A stretch of DNA of 64,000 nucleotides from Prorocentrum cordatum (Eukaryota; Sar; Dinophyceae; Prorocentrales; Prorocentraceae), in the NCBI GenBank assembly GCA_963575745.1, contig CAUYUJ010017894.1:1-64000 (forward strand). The letters run 5' to 3'. Both the position numbers and the translations under genes were made by a program. Below the pieces are notes generated by a model, which was not told the origin of the DNA, did no database searches, and saw nothing but the letters and a program-made list of their open reading frames with translations. Below, piece by piece: positions 8,562 to 18,429 of the stretch. Each line of letters starts with the position of its first letter. Within the stretch, counting starts at the first letter, position 1.

Positions 8562-9440
8562 CCGCTTGAAATGCTTGGGCGGGCACTGCCACTGCGCCAG
8601 CACACGGCCGCCCTTCTCGTAGCGGGCGACCATCTTGCGGCTGCCCCTCCAGCCTCGCTTCATGACCTCGTTGAGCGCCCTCCTCGCCAGCAGGCGATCC
8701 CACGACGCCCCGCTGTGTTTGAGCTGGTAGGGCGCCACCTTGCGCAGGCCGAGCCGCTTGCACGCGGTCTTGAACTGCTTCAGGTAGCTCGCGTAGCGGT
8801 AGTTGAACGGGGGGTCGTCGTCTTCCTTTTCGCGCGTGGGGTCCACGAGCCGCTGGATGATCCGCGCGCCCTCCCTGTCCCGAACCACGGTGTTGTCGTA
8901 GATGCCTACCTTGGTCTGCCGCGCATCCTTGGCCGGCCGAATGACGATTGCCCAGCGCGGCCCCGCGTTCGCCAGCGGCGGAACGAGCCACTTCACGTTC
9001 AGCTGATGGGTCCCCCCTGGGCGCCCGTAGGTCACGAGGGCGACCATCATCTCGATCTCTATCGCGAGGACGCTTGCCCGCAGCAGCTCGATCATCACGC
9101 CGGCCCACACGGGGCGGCCCGGGGTAGGCACAACATGCCAGCCAGCCCAAACTCCCGTCGGAGGCCGTTGATGGCGGCCAGCAGGTAGTTACCGACGCCC
9201 CGGCCCATCCCGTTGAAGAACCTCTCGTCGAACACCTCGATCGGCGCGAAGTCGGGAGGGAGTTGAGCGAGAGCTCGAGCCTCGCGCAGCCCCGCGCGAA
9301 CTCCGCCATCAACCCGAGGCACCGCTGGTCGACATTCTCGCCCACCGCCTTCGTCTCGAGCAACGAGCGCCCGAGGATGGCGGCCTCCACCGAGAAGCGG
9401 TCCTGCCCGATCAACGTCGCAGTCCGCCCCCTCGTCTTGG
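8562..9440 (-). pseudogene. Tyrosine recombinase domain of the DIRS/PAT-like element, frameshifted
   Basis: The N-terminal core-binding part is split: one frame has GRSLLETKAVGENVDQRCLG (9380-9320), a second has FFNGMGRGVGNYLLAAINGL (9215-9155), and a third, from 9131, has the catalytic part. Catalytic blocks in the third frame are ALVTYGRPGG (box I Arg), a KxG-containing strand near TKVG, YQLKHSGASWDR (box II, with Lys where Arg is usual) and MVARYEKGGR (tyrosine nucleophile). The three frames together cover a complete recombinase, so two frameshifts are needed to explain them. It catalyses circle integration in this class of element. Confidence 0.75.
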
Positions 9441-9629
9441 CTGGCTGCGCTGCTGGCGCGCTCTGAGGAAGGCGTGCCGCCAGTCGCTGCCCGGCTGGTT
9501 GCGGCGTCGCCACCTTCTCGCGGGCGCGGCGGCCGTCGCTCGCCAGCCGCCGCGCCTCGCACTGCCTCGAGCTGGCAGTCGGCTCGGGCGGCGCCGCCCT
9601 CCTCCTTCAACCTCCGCGGTCCGGGCTCA

Positions 9630-9990
9630 AATCGCAGCGACGGCTCGTCCGCGGGATTGAGCTCAGACGGCAACCAGCGAACATGGCAACGGACGTTCCT
9701 GGCCAGGGATAGGGCACACCACCTTCGACAGCAGATGTTCATTTTGAAGTCGGAGGCCCTACCCTTGCAGCAGGCCAGGATCTGCCAAATTGTCACCTAA
9801 GAACACAATGCGGCGGCCTTCGACCCCAGGACATTTCACGAGCCGCCGAAGGGCCCTGATCATCCCCTTGGCCTCCAGGATGTGGATGGGCCCCTTCCGG
9901 GTGAACCTGCCAGAGTACGCGTACTTTCAGGGGGCCTTGAGGATCCAGTCGGGGCTGATGTCGGGGAACTCGGGGTCATCCTCCCGGACC
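9630..9990 (-). pseudogene. RNase H domain remnant of the DIRS/PAT-like element
   Basis: One frame reads FPDISPDWILKAP, hits a TGA at 9927-9929 and continues in phase with GPIHILEAKGMIRALRRL and RRIVFLGDNLAD, matching the E and D-containing RNase H blocks. A frameshift near 9790 moves the rest to another frame: KGRASDFKMNICCRRW and VRWLPSELNPADEPS, the usual C-terminal RNase H signature (RW.PSE.NPAD). One stop and at least one frameshift make it non-functional. Confidence 0.75.
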
Positions 9991-10570
9991 TCGTCGGGGT
10001 CGTTGGTGCCTTTGGGAACGTAGATGGCGCACCTGTCCTCTAGGGCGCCTCGAGAACATGCAAGAGCGTGAGCCCGGTGAGCCATATCTTGCCGAACCCG
10101 AAACCGCAGCCGCTCGTCGACCCCCCCCCCCCACACCTCTTTCACGTTTTTCTCGTCCCAGATACTCTCGACCACTCCCTATCCTGCGGGGCAGGCATCC
10201 GTCGCAACCACCTCGCTGTGCCAAGGCAATTTCCACTGAGCAAAGGCGAAGGGAAGCAACGCGCGCGCAGCGCTAAGCTCGGCCCGCACGGAGGGCCAGG
10301 TCGACCTGCCCCACACCCACGCTCCCCATGAAATGGTAGGTAGCAGACAAAACCAACAACAGAGGGCGGCGGAGCATGAAAATGAACGCGAGGTGGCCTA
10401 CAGTCGACTCCAGTTGGTGCCCAGATGCGGCACCGCGATCCAGCAGCCAGGGTGGCCACCATGCCAAGGCGACCATCGATCGCGACACCCAGAATCTCAG
10501 CGCTGGTCTGGGCGCGGGTGTGCTTGTGGGTGGCCAGGCCGACGCCGTCGAGGGCGTCGCACGCCTGATC

Positions 10571-11494
10571 CTAAAGAGTCTGCACCTCCTTGCGCTGGCT
10601 GCCCAAGAAACCCGCGTTGTCCACGTAGACATAGTGGAAGGGGCTGCCCGCCAGAGGTGATAAGGCGCGAGCCGCCGACCGTCTGCAGCCGACGGTCCGC
10701 GGCGCGCCCACGGCGGTCTCCACCTGCTTGGTGACCGCCTCCTGCACGAGGTAGAGCGACCACTTGAACCCCATCGGGAGCACCGCGAAGCAGGGGTGCA
10801 CCCAGCGGTCTGGCGACAGCCACTCCCCCTCCGCCTCGCGGATGCCAAGCTCCTCCGCCCGCAGGGGCGGCAGCGCGAAGTACCAGCTCAGCCCCACATC
10901 AGTCTTGAAGCGGTAGAAGGCGCCCCGCACGTCTCCAGTGCTGATAAGGATCTCGGTGTCGTCGTCGATATTGATCGAACCTAGGGACTCAGCGGTCGCC
11001 AGTTCCACTCCAGGAGGGTCTCGAAATCGGCGATTGCTGAGACGAGCGCCCACCGCCAGCCGCTGCTTCCCCGACTTCTTCTTAACACAGAAAACGGCGG
11101 CGCGCTCCTTGCACGCGGTGCACCACCGCAAGGTCCCAATAGGCTCCAGCCGGTTGACAAACTTGATGTACGCCGCACGGCCCCCTGACAAGGTCCGACC
11201 CATGTAGGGCGTGATCGGCTCCTAATTGTCGGCCAGCCCCCAGAATTCGATGTCAGGCCTGACCATGCGTTCTTCAAAATCTACAAGCATAGATGCTGCC
11301 TCAGCCGGCACGACATCCACCGCGCGCGGGTAGTCCTTGCACGAGGAGGGCACCGACAACAGCTCTTCCTGGTAGTCGCTGACGATGCGCTCATCCGAGT
11401 CGAAGCCGGCTCGGGAACGCAGAAGCGCGCGGGCGGCTTCATGCGGACGGGGTACGATGTCAACCGCCTGAGAGCGCTGCATCACGCTCCGCAC
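10571..11494 (-). pseudogene. Reverse transcriptase domain of the DIRS/PAT-like element, one in-frame TAG
   Basis: The frame from 11494 to 10571 is open except for TAG at 11222-11224; both halves are in phase. Recognisable RT blocks in order are FCVKKKSGKQRLAVGARLSN (fingers), STGDVRGAFYRF (motif A with the first catalytic Asp), VLPMGFKWSLY (motif B) and HYVYVDNAGFLG (motif C, YVDN in place of the usual YxDD). The frame ends a few codons after motif C at 10571, and the expected thumb/RNase H sequence continues in other frames. The upstream gag-like piece is not in phase with it. Confidence 0.82.
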
Positions 11495-11840
11495 ATGCTG
11501 GGCGGCCTCGAAATGAGCCTAGGGGCACGCGCCGCCAGGAGACGCCTTCTCTCCACACCCACTCAGCCAGCTCAAAGCGTCGATGGCGTCGTTGGCACGG
11601 TGAGTGACGGCATGGCGGCGGGCGACCCGCTGACGCACCCATCGGCCCAGCCCAGCACAGCAAGGCCCCTCCTCCGCCAGCGACGGCAAGGGGAAGAGCT
11701 CGGGCTGCATCATGAAAAAGACGAGGTAGCTCAGCACGACCACGAACGTCACGCTGAGCGCCAAAAACGCGCCCGAGGGCGCTGCCCCTCTGAGGGAGAC
11801 GCGGCCTGCAGCGGGGCCCCCGCAAGCCGCCGTCGCACAG

Positions 11841-13472
11841 CTAACTCTCAGCCGCGCCTCCAGCCCCACGTTTGGCGTCCGCCGTTGCCTTGGGGTTCAT
11901 GGCGGCGGCGCGCACTTCTTGGGACTTCTGGCGCTGCTTCTCAATATCATCATTCTCCTTCGCGCGGTTGGTGACGTGAGCCTTCGGGGCGGGGGCGATC
12001 CCCGCAGACCTCTGCTGGCGCCCTGACCGCAGCCCTTCGTCCTCGAAACGGCCCTCCACGGGCACGCGACTGGCCGCGTCCAGCAGCCGCTGCGTCCTCC
12101 TCGCCAGAACCTCGAACGCGGCCAGCGAGGTGAGGTTGAGCTGGTCGCCGCACCCCGCGTGCTCGAGGAGCCTCCACAGCGCCTGGAGCTCGAAAGCGGG
12201 ACGATCTGAGGCGGCGATACGGTTCTCCGTCAGGTACTTGGGATACCACTCCATCGGAGAGCCGCCTGTTTGCTCGATGTTCTCTGCCATCCACAGCATA
12301 GCGCGGGGCCTCTGAGCGGGCCCGTCCTTGTAGATACTCTGGCGCATCTCCCCCCCTGCCTCCTTCCGCGAGCGGGAGCGCTCGTCCGCGAACCCGTCCA
12401 CGTCGTTGACGCTGATCCTGTACAGCACCACCACGCCCTCGTTGGCCTTGCCCGACACCGGAATGCCCGATACAGCCTGCAGGATGCGGTCGTCTAGGCG
12501 GCAGGCCTCCTTCTCCATCAGGATCGTCGCCACCGTGAACTTGCCGATCGGGAACAGCTCGGTTGGCTTGCCGACCACCCAGCGGCAGTCAGCCTCGTCC
12601 TCCACCAGGGTCGGTGCCGCGACACGGCTGTCATCCTTTAAAAAGGGGGTAGCCCTGCCCCAAGACCGCCGCGGGGCGGCACCATACCGTCACCACGCCA
12701 GAGGTCGTCCGTCGCCACTACCTGGCCGTCCCACATCTGGGCGAATGGCGCCGCGGCGACCACTCCGTCCTCGGGGCGCAGCGCGGCTCTCACCACACAC
12801 TTCGCCTTCATCATCTTAGGCCTGAGGGCCCGCAGGCCCACCTCATCGCAGAAATGGTACCGTGGCGACGTCACATGCCGAGCACCGTCCCGCCAGGCAC
12901 CAGCACCACTAACTCCTCGGTGTCGGCGCCCAGCAGCTCCTTGGCCACCGGGGCATCGTCGGGCGACTCCGTGACCCACTCCACGTCCGTCGATGGCCGC
13001 AACCACACCCTCTCGTGCAGCAGGTCCTCCCCTGCGTTCACGGAGCGTACGAGGATCCTAGAGACGCGCGTCAGGCTTCTCAATGACGCCACCACCACGA
13101 AGAGCAGGCCTCCGCGTAGTGCTGCTAGAACCACCGCCATGCTGTCCGCCGCGCCTTGCGCCGACGAGGTAGCCGCAGCACGCCGCCACAACCACGTTCC
13201 CCGCCAGCATCAGCGCGAGGACCGCCCACGGTGGCTCATCTGGGCAGCTGAGCCCGGGGAACGGTGGACAGCGCCTGTGGGCGAACCAGCTCCGGCGTCG
13301 GGCAGGTCAGGTTGGGGCAGGGGGGCGGAGGTGGGCACGGCATCGGAAGCGGGCAGGGATCCCCTCCGCCGCCAACGACGGTCCAGCTGGCCACAACGCC
13401 CGCGACCGCGCCGCGCCCGATCTCCCGCGCGGCTGTCTGAAGGAGATCGCTCACAGAAACCGGGAGCAGCAT
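11841..13472 (-). pseudogene. N-terminal / gag-like region of the DIRS/PAT-like element, frameshifted
   Basis: From the ATG at 13472 the frame reads MLLPVSVSDLLQTAAREIGR, then a Cys/Pro-rich segment (PCPLPMPCPPPPPCPNLTC). A frame change near 13240 gives a hydrophobic, membrane-like segment (AVLALMLAGNVVVAACCGYLVG). Further frame changes give LLHERVWLRPSTDVEWV (12990s) and YHFCDEVGLRALRP (12850s). The longest intact piece, from the ATG at 12605 to the stop at 11841 (254 residues), has AMLWMAENIEQTGGSPMEW and CGDQLNLTSLAAFEVLARR followed by a basic, charged tail. This layout resembles, from memory, the N-terminal region of other dinoflagellate RT polyproteins. At least three frames are needed, so the gene is broken. 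Confidence 0.65.
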
Positions 13473-13493
13473 CTGAGGTGCGACCCCTCAAAG

Positions 13494-13567
13494 ACTTTGA
13501 GCATAAATGGGCCGCGGTCGCTTCCCAGCTCGCAACTCCCACTCGCTCTCATTCCAGTCAAAGACAG
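13494..13567 (-). repeat. Split direct repeat A1 (5' end of the element)
   Basis: 74 bp, same orientation as 7483-7556 and 73 of 74 identical. An ATG opening the first coding remnant lies 22 bp inside it, at 13472. Confidence 0.92.
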
Positions 13568-13860
13568 TATCATATGTATATATATATATACGTATGTGTA
13601 TATATGTTTGTATGTATGTTTCGATGTAAGTATGTATGTATGTATGCATGTATACTGCATGCCACATATAATTAGGACAGCCTCCAAAACAGGAGGGTGA
13701 TGAGGCGGGAAAAGGAAAAGAAAGAGCGAGGAAAGGATGAAGAAACGAGAAAGCGAGGAAAAAAAGAAATGAGGAGGGAGGGAGGAGGATAAAGGGCGAA
13801 GAAGACTTAGCAGGAGGGGGAAGGGAGAGGAGCAAAACACCGGGCAACAAAAAAAACATG
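13568..13860. repeat. TA/TG microsatellite and purine-rich tract
   Basis: TATATA and TGTATGTATG repeats (13571-13660) followed by AG-rich sequence (13680-13850). No gene seen. Confidence 0.8.
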
Positions 13861-13929
13861 TGTAGTTGTGGGTGCCGTCGTTGTGGGTATCGCCTTCGGT
13901 GGATCTTATGGGGCCACGAACCGCGTGAA

Positions 13930-14900
13930 GGGTGTGCCGAATCGGGCGGGCTTGATTCCTGTCAGGGAATCTTGGGATTCCTAAGAAGACTACGAATGTC
14001 CAGATTCCTGGGAGGGAATCCTGGGAATCCTCATACTTCTTAGGAATCCAAGGAATTGCCAATTCACTGCGAGGGAACCCGAGGGAATCCTCGGAATTCA
14101 ATGGAATCCTAGGAATTGCCAAACTCCTGGGGGGGAAATCCTGGGAATCCTAAGAATGGTAGGAATTGTCAGGTTCCTAGTAGGGACTCCAAGGGAATCC
14201 TCTGAATTCGTTTGAATACGAAGGGTTCCTAGGAATTCGAAGAATTGCCAAACTCTTGGAAAAGAATATTAGACAATCCTGTGAATTCTTTCCTGCGATG
14301 TAAACCTAAGGACTCGTTTTGGAATTCTCTTCGAACCGTGGGAATTCTGGGAAATCCAGGTGATTGCCAGGGGGAGTCCGACGAAATCTTGGGAACCCGA
14401 CGAATTGCCAGCTTACTAGGAGGGAGTCCTAGGGAATCCAAGGATTCGTAATCACCCAAAAGAATCTTAGGAATTCCAAGTTCCTGCGAAGGAATCCTGA
14501 GGAATCCTCGCCTTGGAATCTGAGGATTTGCCAGATTCCTGGGAGGAATCTTGGAGGGTCCTAGAAATTCTGAGGAATCCGAAGAATTCCTTCGGATCCT
14601 AGGAGTTGCCAGATTCCTGTGAGGGAGTTCTAAAGCTAAAGAATCCGAAACACTCCTCGGAATTGTCAAAGCCCTAGGAGGCAATCAAAGGGAATCCTTG
14701 GAGTTCCTCGGAAACCTAAGAATTCCCGACTCCTGCTAGGTCATTGTAGGGATTCAAGGGAGGGAATACTTGAGAATATCTGATGTTTGCCCTAGGCGTC
14801 GTAGGCGTTCTATTGTTGAAAAATCTAAGTGGTAAGCGCGCGGAAACCTTCTTTGAATCACTGGGAATCGATTTCCAAGGATTCTAGAGTAGCGATCCCA
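13930..14900. repeat. Degenerate GGAATCC/GAATTGCCA repeat block
   Basis: About 1 kb built from diverged units containing AGGAATTGCCA, TTCCTGGGAGGGAATCC and GGAATCCTxxGAATTC. Units recur roughly every 50-60 bp but are too diverged for an exact period by eye. No gene seen; the open frame at 14229-14684 (minus) is a by-product of the repeat. Confidence 0.8.
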
Positions 14901-16018
14901 ATGTATGCCCTCCACCAGGCACGGTGACGGGATGGATCGAAGGCCAGTAGACCTGGGCCGGCACAGAAACGGAAAGAGCGCTTCAGAAACAGAAACCGAA
15001 ATTACTCACACCACCGTTCGTACTGGGAGCCTTGGCGTTGAGAGCTTGTTACGTCATCCCTCGCTCTTGGGAGCCTTGGTGTTCAAAGATTGCTGCGTTC
15101 TTGGGACGCCTCTTGGGGGCCTCTTGGGGCTTCTTGGGGGCCTCTTGGGGCCTCCTGGGAGCGTCTTGGGGCGACAGGCTAGACTTTTCGGTTCGTGGTC
15201 CCCCTCTTGGGGCCGTCTTGGGGCTCTCTTGGGCCGTCTTGGGCGCCTCTTGGGCAGTCTTGGGGCCCTCTCGGGCCGTTGTGGGGGCCTCTTGGGGACC
15301 TCTTGGGCTGTTTTGGGGCAGTTGTTGGGACCTCTTGGGCCGTCGTCAACGCCGTGAAAGCCGAAAAGCCGTATATGCTAAAAAAATATGTTTTCCTATG
15401 GGAAATCAATGATTTCGACCTCCTGGGGCCTCTTGGGGGGCCTCTTGGGGCTTCTTGGGGGCCTCTTGGGGCCTCCTGGGAGCTTCTTGGGGCGAAAGGC
15501 TAGACTTTTCGGTTCGTGGTCCCCATCTTGGGGCCGTCTTGGGGCTCTCTTGGGCCGTCTTGGGCGCCTCTTGGGCCGCCTTGGAGCCCTCTCGGGCCGT
15601 TTTGGGGGCCTCTTGGGAGCCTCTTGGGCCGTCCTGGAGCGGTTTGGGGGGCCTCTTGGGCTGTCGTCGACGCCGTGGAAGCCGAAAAGTCGCGTACGCT
15701 CAAAATGCTCGTTTTCCTAAGGAAAATCAATGATTTTGGCCTCTTGGGGCCCTCTTGAGACGCCCCTTGGGCGCCTCTTGGGGCGTCTTGGAGGCCTCTT
15801 GGGCCGTCTTGGGCGGTCTTAGGCCCTCTTGGAGCGCTCTTGGGCCGTCTTGGAAGTATATTGGGCCTTTTGGGGGCGCCTCTGACGGTCCAAGAAGCGC
15901 CCAAGAGGCTTCCAAGACGCCCCGAGCGGCCATTAGATCACATCCCCCCGCCCCTCCCCCCTCCCATGGACCCCTGCCTAGAGGGCTTCGCCCAAACACA
16001 ACGTCATCACTCGTACCT

Positions 16019-16061
16019 CGCTCTTTCCGTTACCTGGGCAGGCACGGAAACGGAAAGAGCG
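16019..16061. repeat. Hairpin in dispersed cassette (13-bp perfect arms)
   Basis: Arms CGCTCTTTCCGTT (16019-16031) and AACGGAAAGAGCG (16049-16061) with a 17-base loop. The same hairpin occurs at 20162-20204. Confidence 0.9.
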
Positions 16062-16084
16062 CCTCAGGAACGTGCCCGGGAGGG

Positions 16085-16295
16085 CTCATGGCACCCTTCG
16101 CTCTTGGGAGCCTTGGTGTGAAGAGCTTCTTACGTCGCCATCTCCGTTGGGAGCCCTGGCGTTCAGAGAATTTCTGTTACGTTACCGCTCGCTGTTGGGA
16201 GCCTTGGTGCGACGAGTTTTTTACGTCACCGCGCTCTGGGGAGCCTTGGTGTCAAGAGCTTGTTACGTCCCCGCTCGCTGATGGGAGCCATGGTG
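16085..16295. repeat. 44-bp-type tandem array, copy 1
   Basis: Repeated units with CTCTTGGGAGCCTTGGTG and TTACGTCACCG. Related arrays lie at 19105-19305 and 20235-20465. Confidence 0.8.
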
Positions 16296-16932
16296 TTCTT
16301 GAGCTTCTTTGGGCCTCGTCGGGGTCTTCTTGGGGACCATGTAGAGCCCTTTGGGGGCAATTTGGGGCCGTCCTGGGGCCAAATGGGCCGTCTTGGGGTG
16401 TCTTGGAAGCCTTTGGCCGTCTTGGGGCTTTCTCGGGGGCCTTTTGGGGCCCTTTTGGGAGCCTCTTTGGGCCCTCTTTGGGCTCGTCGGGGGGGCCCTC
16501 TTAGACAGTGTTCGGCCCCTCTGGGGATGCCTCTGGGGCAGTCTTAACACGATCTTTGGGGCCTCTTGGGCCGTCTGGGGCCCTTCTGGACACGAAAAGG
16601 GGAGAACCCAAAAAACCTGCAAAAAAAACATGGGAAATCCATGGTTTCGGCTTCCGCAAGCCCTCTTGAGGGCCCTCTGGGGGGCCTATGGAGCCGTCTT
16701 GAGGCTCTCTTGGCCCGTCTGGAAGCCATCTGAAGCTCTCTTGGGGCCGTCTTGGGGCCCTCTGGCCGCTTCGTTTTTTTTATCATTATATTTGTTACCT
16801 AACAGCGTAGACTGATAGGTTTCTAGTTGACTCAAAAGAGCTCACAGATCACTCCACAGGGGGGTCCGGGCAGGCGTTGGGAGTTGCCGGCCGGCAGGGT
16901 GCCGGGCCTGTGCCGGGCTCGTTTTTCACCAA

Positions 16933-17400
16933 CAGTCACACACTTCGTGCTCGTCGACCTCTCAGAACCCCATTCCCAGGCCACATTCTGAATAACCGGA
17001 TGCAACAGTCACACACTTGGTGCTCCTTGACCTCCCAGAACGCCATTCCCGGGCCACATTCGGAATAGCCGGACGCAACAGTCATACAATTCCTCGTACT
17101 TGACACCCCAGAACTCCATTCCCGGGCCACATTCTGATTAACGGGATGCAACAGTCACACATTTCGAGCTCTTTGGCATCCCAGAACCCCATTCCCAGGC
17201 CACATTCGGAATAACAGGATGCAAGAGTCACACACTTCGTGCTCCGAGACCTCCCAGAACGCCATTCCCAGGCTACATTTGGAAAAATCGCACACAGGTA
17301 TACACGCCGGGCTATCTGGCTGTCTGGAACGGCAATCCCGGGATACATTCAGAGTAATCCCACGCGACAGTCACACACTTTGTGCTCTGCGCGGTGCGTT
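16933..17400. repeat. 73-bp satellite, about six to seven copies
   Basis: CAGTCACACAC-type starts occur at 16933, 17006, 17079, 17152 and 17225, each exactly 73 bp apart, with diverged copies to about 17400. Shared internal words are CCCAGAACxCCATTCCC and GGCCACATTC. It is unrelated to the surrounding CTTGGG satellite. Confidence 0.92.
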
Positions 17401-17760
17401 GATAGCAGTGTCTCGTTTATACATGTAGTCATTCAAGCGACATGCGTCCATGGCAGTACCTTGTTTGACAACACATCGAATCAAGCTCAGCGCGACGATG
17501 ACAACAGCTTTTGCATCACTATTACTGTTACTGTTGGTATCACAGTGCCTCTCACTGCTGCTGCATGTTTCAGTTATACTTAGACACATCGCTGTTAGGT
17601 TGCTTTGCCAGGATAATGTGTATATATATGTATGTGTGTAAACACAATGTAAATATATACACACAAAAATATGTACACCCATACATCTATATATATATAT
17701 ATATACACACATGTGTATATATAAATATATACATATTACTTCTACAAAACAAAAAAGGGG
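17400..17760. other. AT-richer spacer with TA/CA microsatellite; no gene seen
   Basis: Contains TATATA and ACACAC runs around 17620-17735. Open frames are short or low-complexity. Confidence 0.6.
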
Positions 17761-18420
17761 GGCATGGGAGCCGCCAGGGAGCCGCTTCAATCGAAACAAT
17801 AAAAAGAAAGCTGGCCATTACCACTCGTCCTCCCTCTCCTCGCCCCTCCCCTGGAACGCCTCCCTCAAGGGCTTCGCCCCACCAAAGCGCGTACATCACT
17901 CGTGCCTCGCTCTTACCGTCACCTGCAAAAACCGTATATAACAAACAAACAAAAAAAAAGCCCTCCTGGGGGCCCTCTGGAGGGCCTCTGGGGCCGTCTT
18001 GGACCGTCTGGAGGCTATCTGAAGCTCTCTTGGGGCCGTCCTGGGGCCCTCTGGGGCCGTGTTGGGGCCCTCTCGAGCCGTCTTGGGGCCCTCCGGCCGC
18101 TTCATTGAAAAAAAACGAGAAACAGGCCACGGGGTCGTCCAGGAGCCGCTTCATTCGAAAAAATACTAGCCATTACCACCCATCCTCCCCCGCCTCGCCC
18201 CTCCCCTGGAACGCCTCCCTGAAGGGCTTCGCCCCACCGAATAGCGTACATCACTCGTACCTCACTCTTTCCGTCACCTGCTTGGCATGGGGACGGAAAG
18301 CGCGTTTATTTTGTGAGGGCGCGAGGTCACTGGCTTGGAGTCTTGGAGCCCTGTTGGTGTAAGGCTTCGGTACGACATAGCAAAATCTTTCAACCAACCT
18401 TGCGAAAATTAATACATATT
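17760..18420. repeat. Two copies of the dispersed cassette flanking a CTTGGG block
   Basis: Modules GGGAGCCGCC, GCTGGCCATTACCA, CGCCCCTCCCCTGGAACGCC, AGGGCTTCGCCCCACC and CATCACTCGT-CTC follow one another at 17762-17935 and again at 18128-18300. In the second copy the hairpin arms are CTTTCCGTC (18267-18275) and GACGGAAAG (18292-18300), a paired change relative to the hairpin at 16019. Confidence 0.8.
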
Positions 18421-18429
18421 GAATTTCCG

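Larger units (their letters stand above)
7295..13567 (-). mobile_element. DIRS/PAT-like tyrosine-recombinase retroelement with split direct repeats, decayed
   Basis: In minus orientation the order is A1 (13567-13494), coding remnants, B1 (7682-7561), A2 (7556-7483), B2 (7416-7295). A1 and A2 are 74 bp and differ at one base; B1 and B2 are both 122 bp and clearly homologous with scattered substitutions. A1-ORFs-B1-A2-B2 is the split-direct-repeat structure known for PAT- and Ngaro-type elements, which replicate through a circle and integrate with a tyrosine recombinase. The inside carries, in order, a Cys/Pro-rich plus membrane plus gag-like region, RT, RNase H, tyrosine recombinase and a methyltransferase-like domain. 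Several frameshifts and in-frame stops show that this copy is inactive. The outer boundary lies next to TA-rich microsatellite at 13568. Confidence 0.85.
15035..16770. repeat. CTTGGGG-type degenerate satellite (plus-oriented) with embedded repeat modules
   Basis: Long runs of CTTGGGGGCCTCTTGGGG, GGGCCGTCTTGGGG and close variants. AT-rich islands recur inside them, such as GGAAATCAATGATTTCG at about 15400 and a variant at 15720. Open frames rich in Leu-Gly-Ala-Ser-Trp are produced by the repeat. No gene recognised. Confidence 0.85.
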
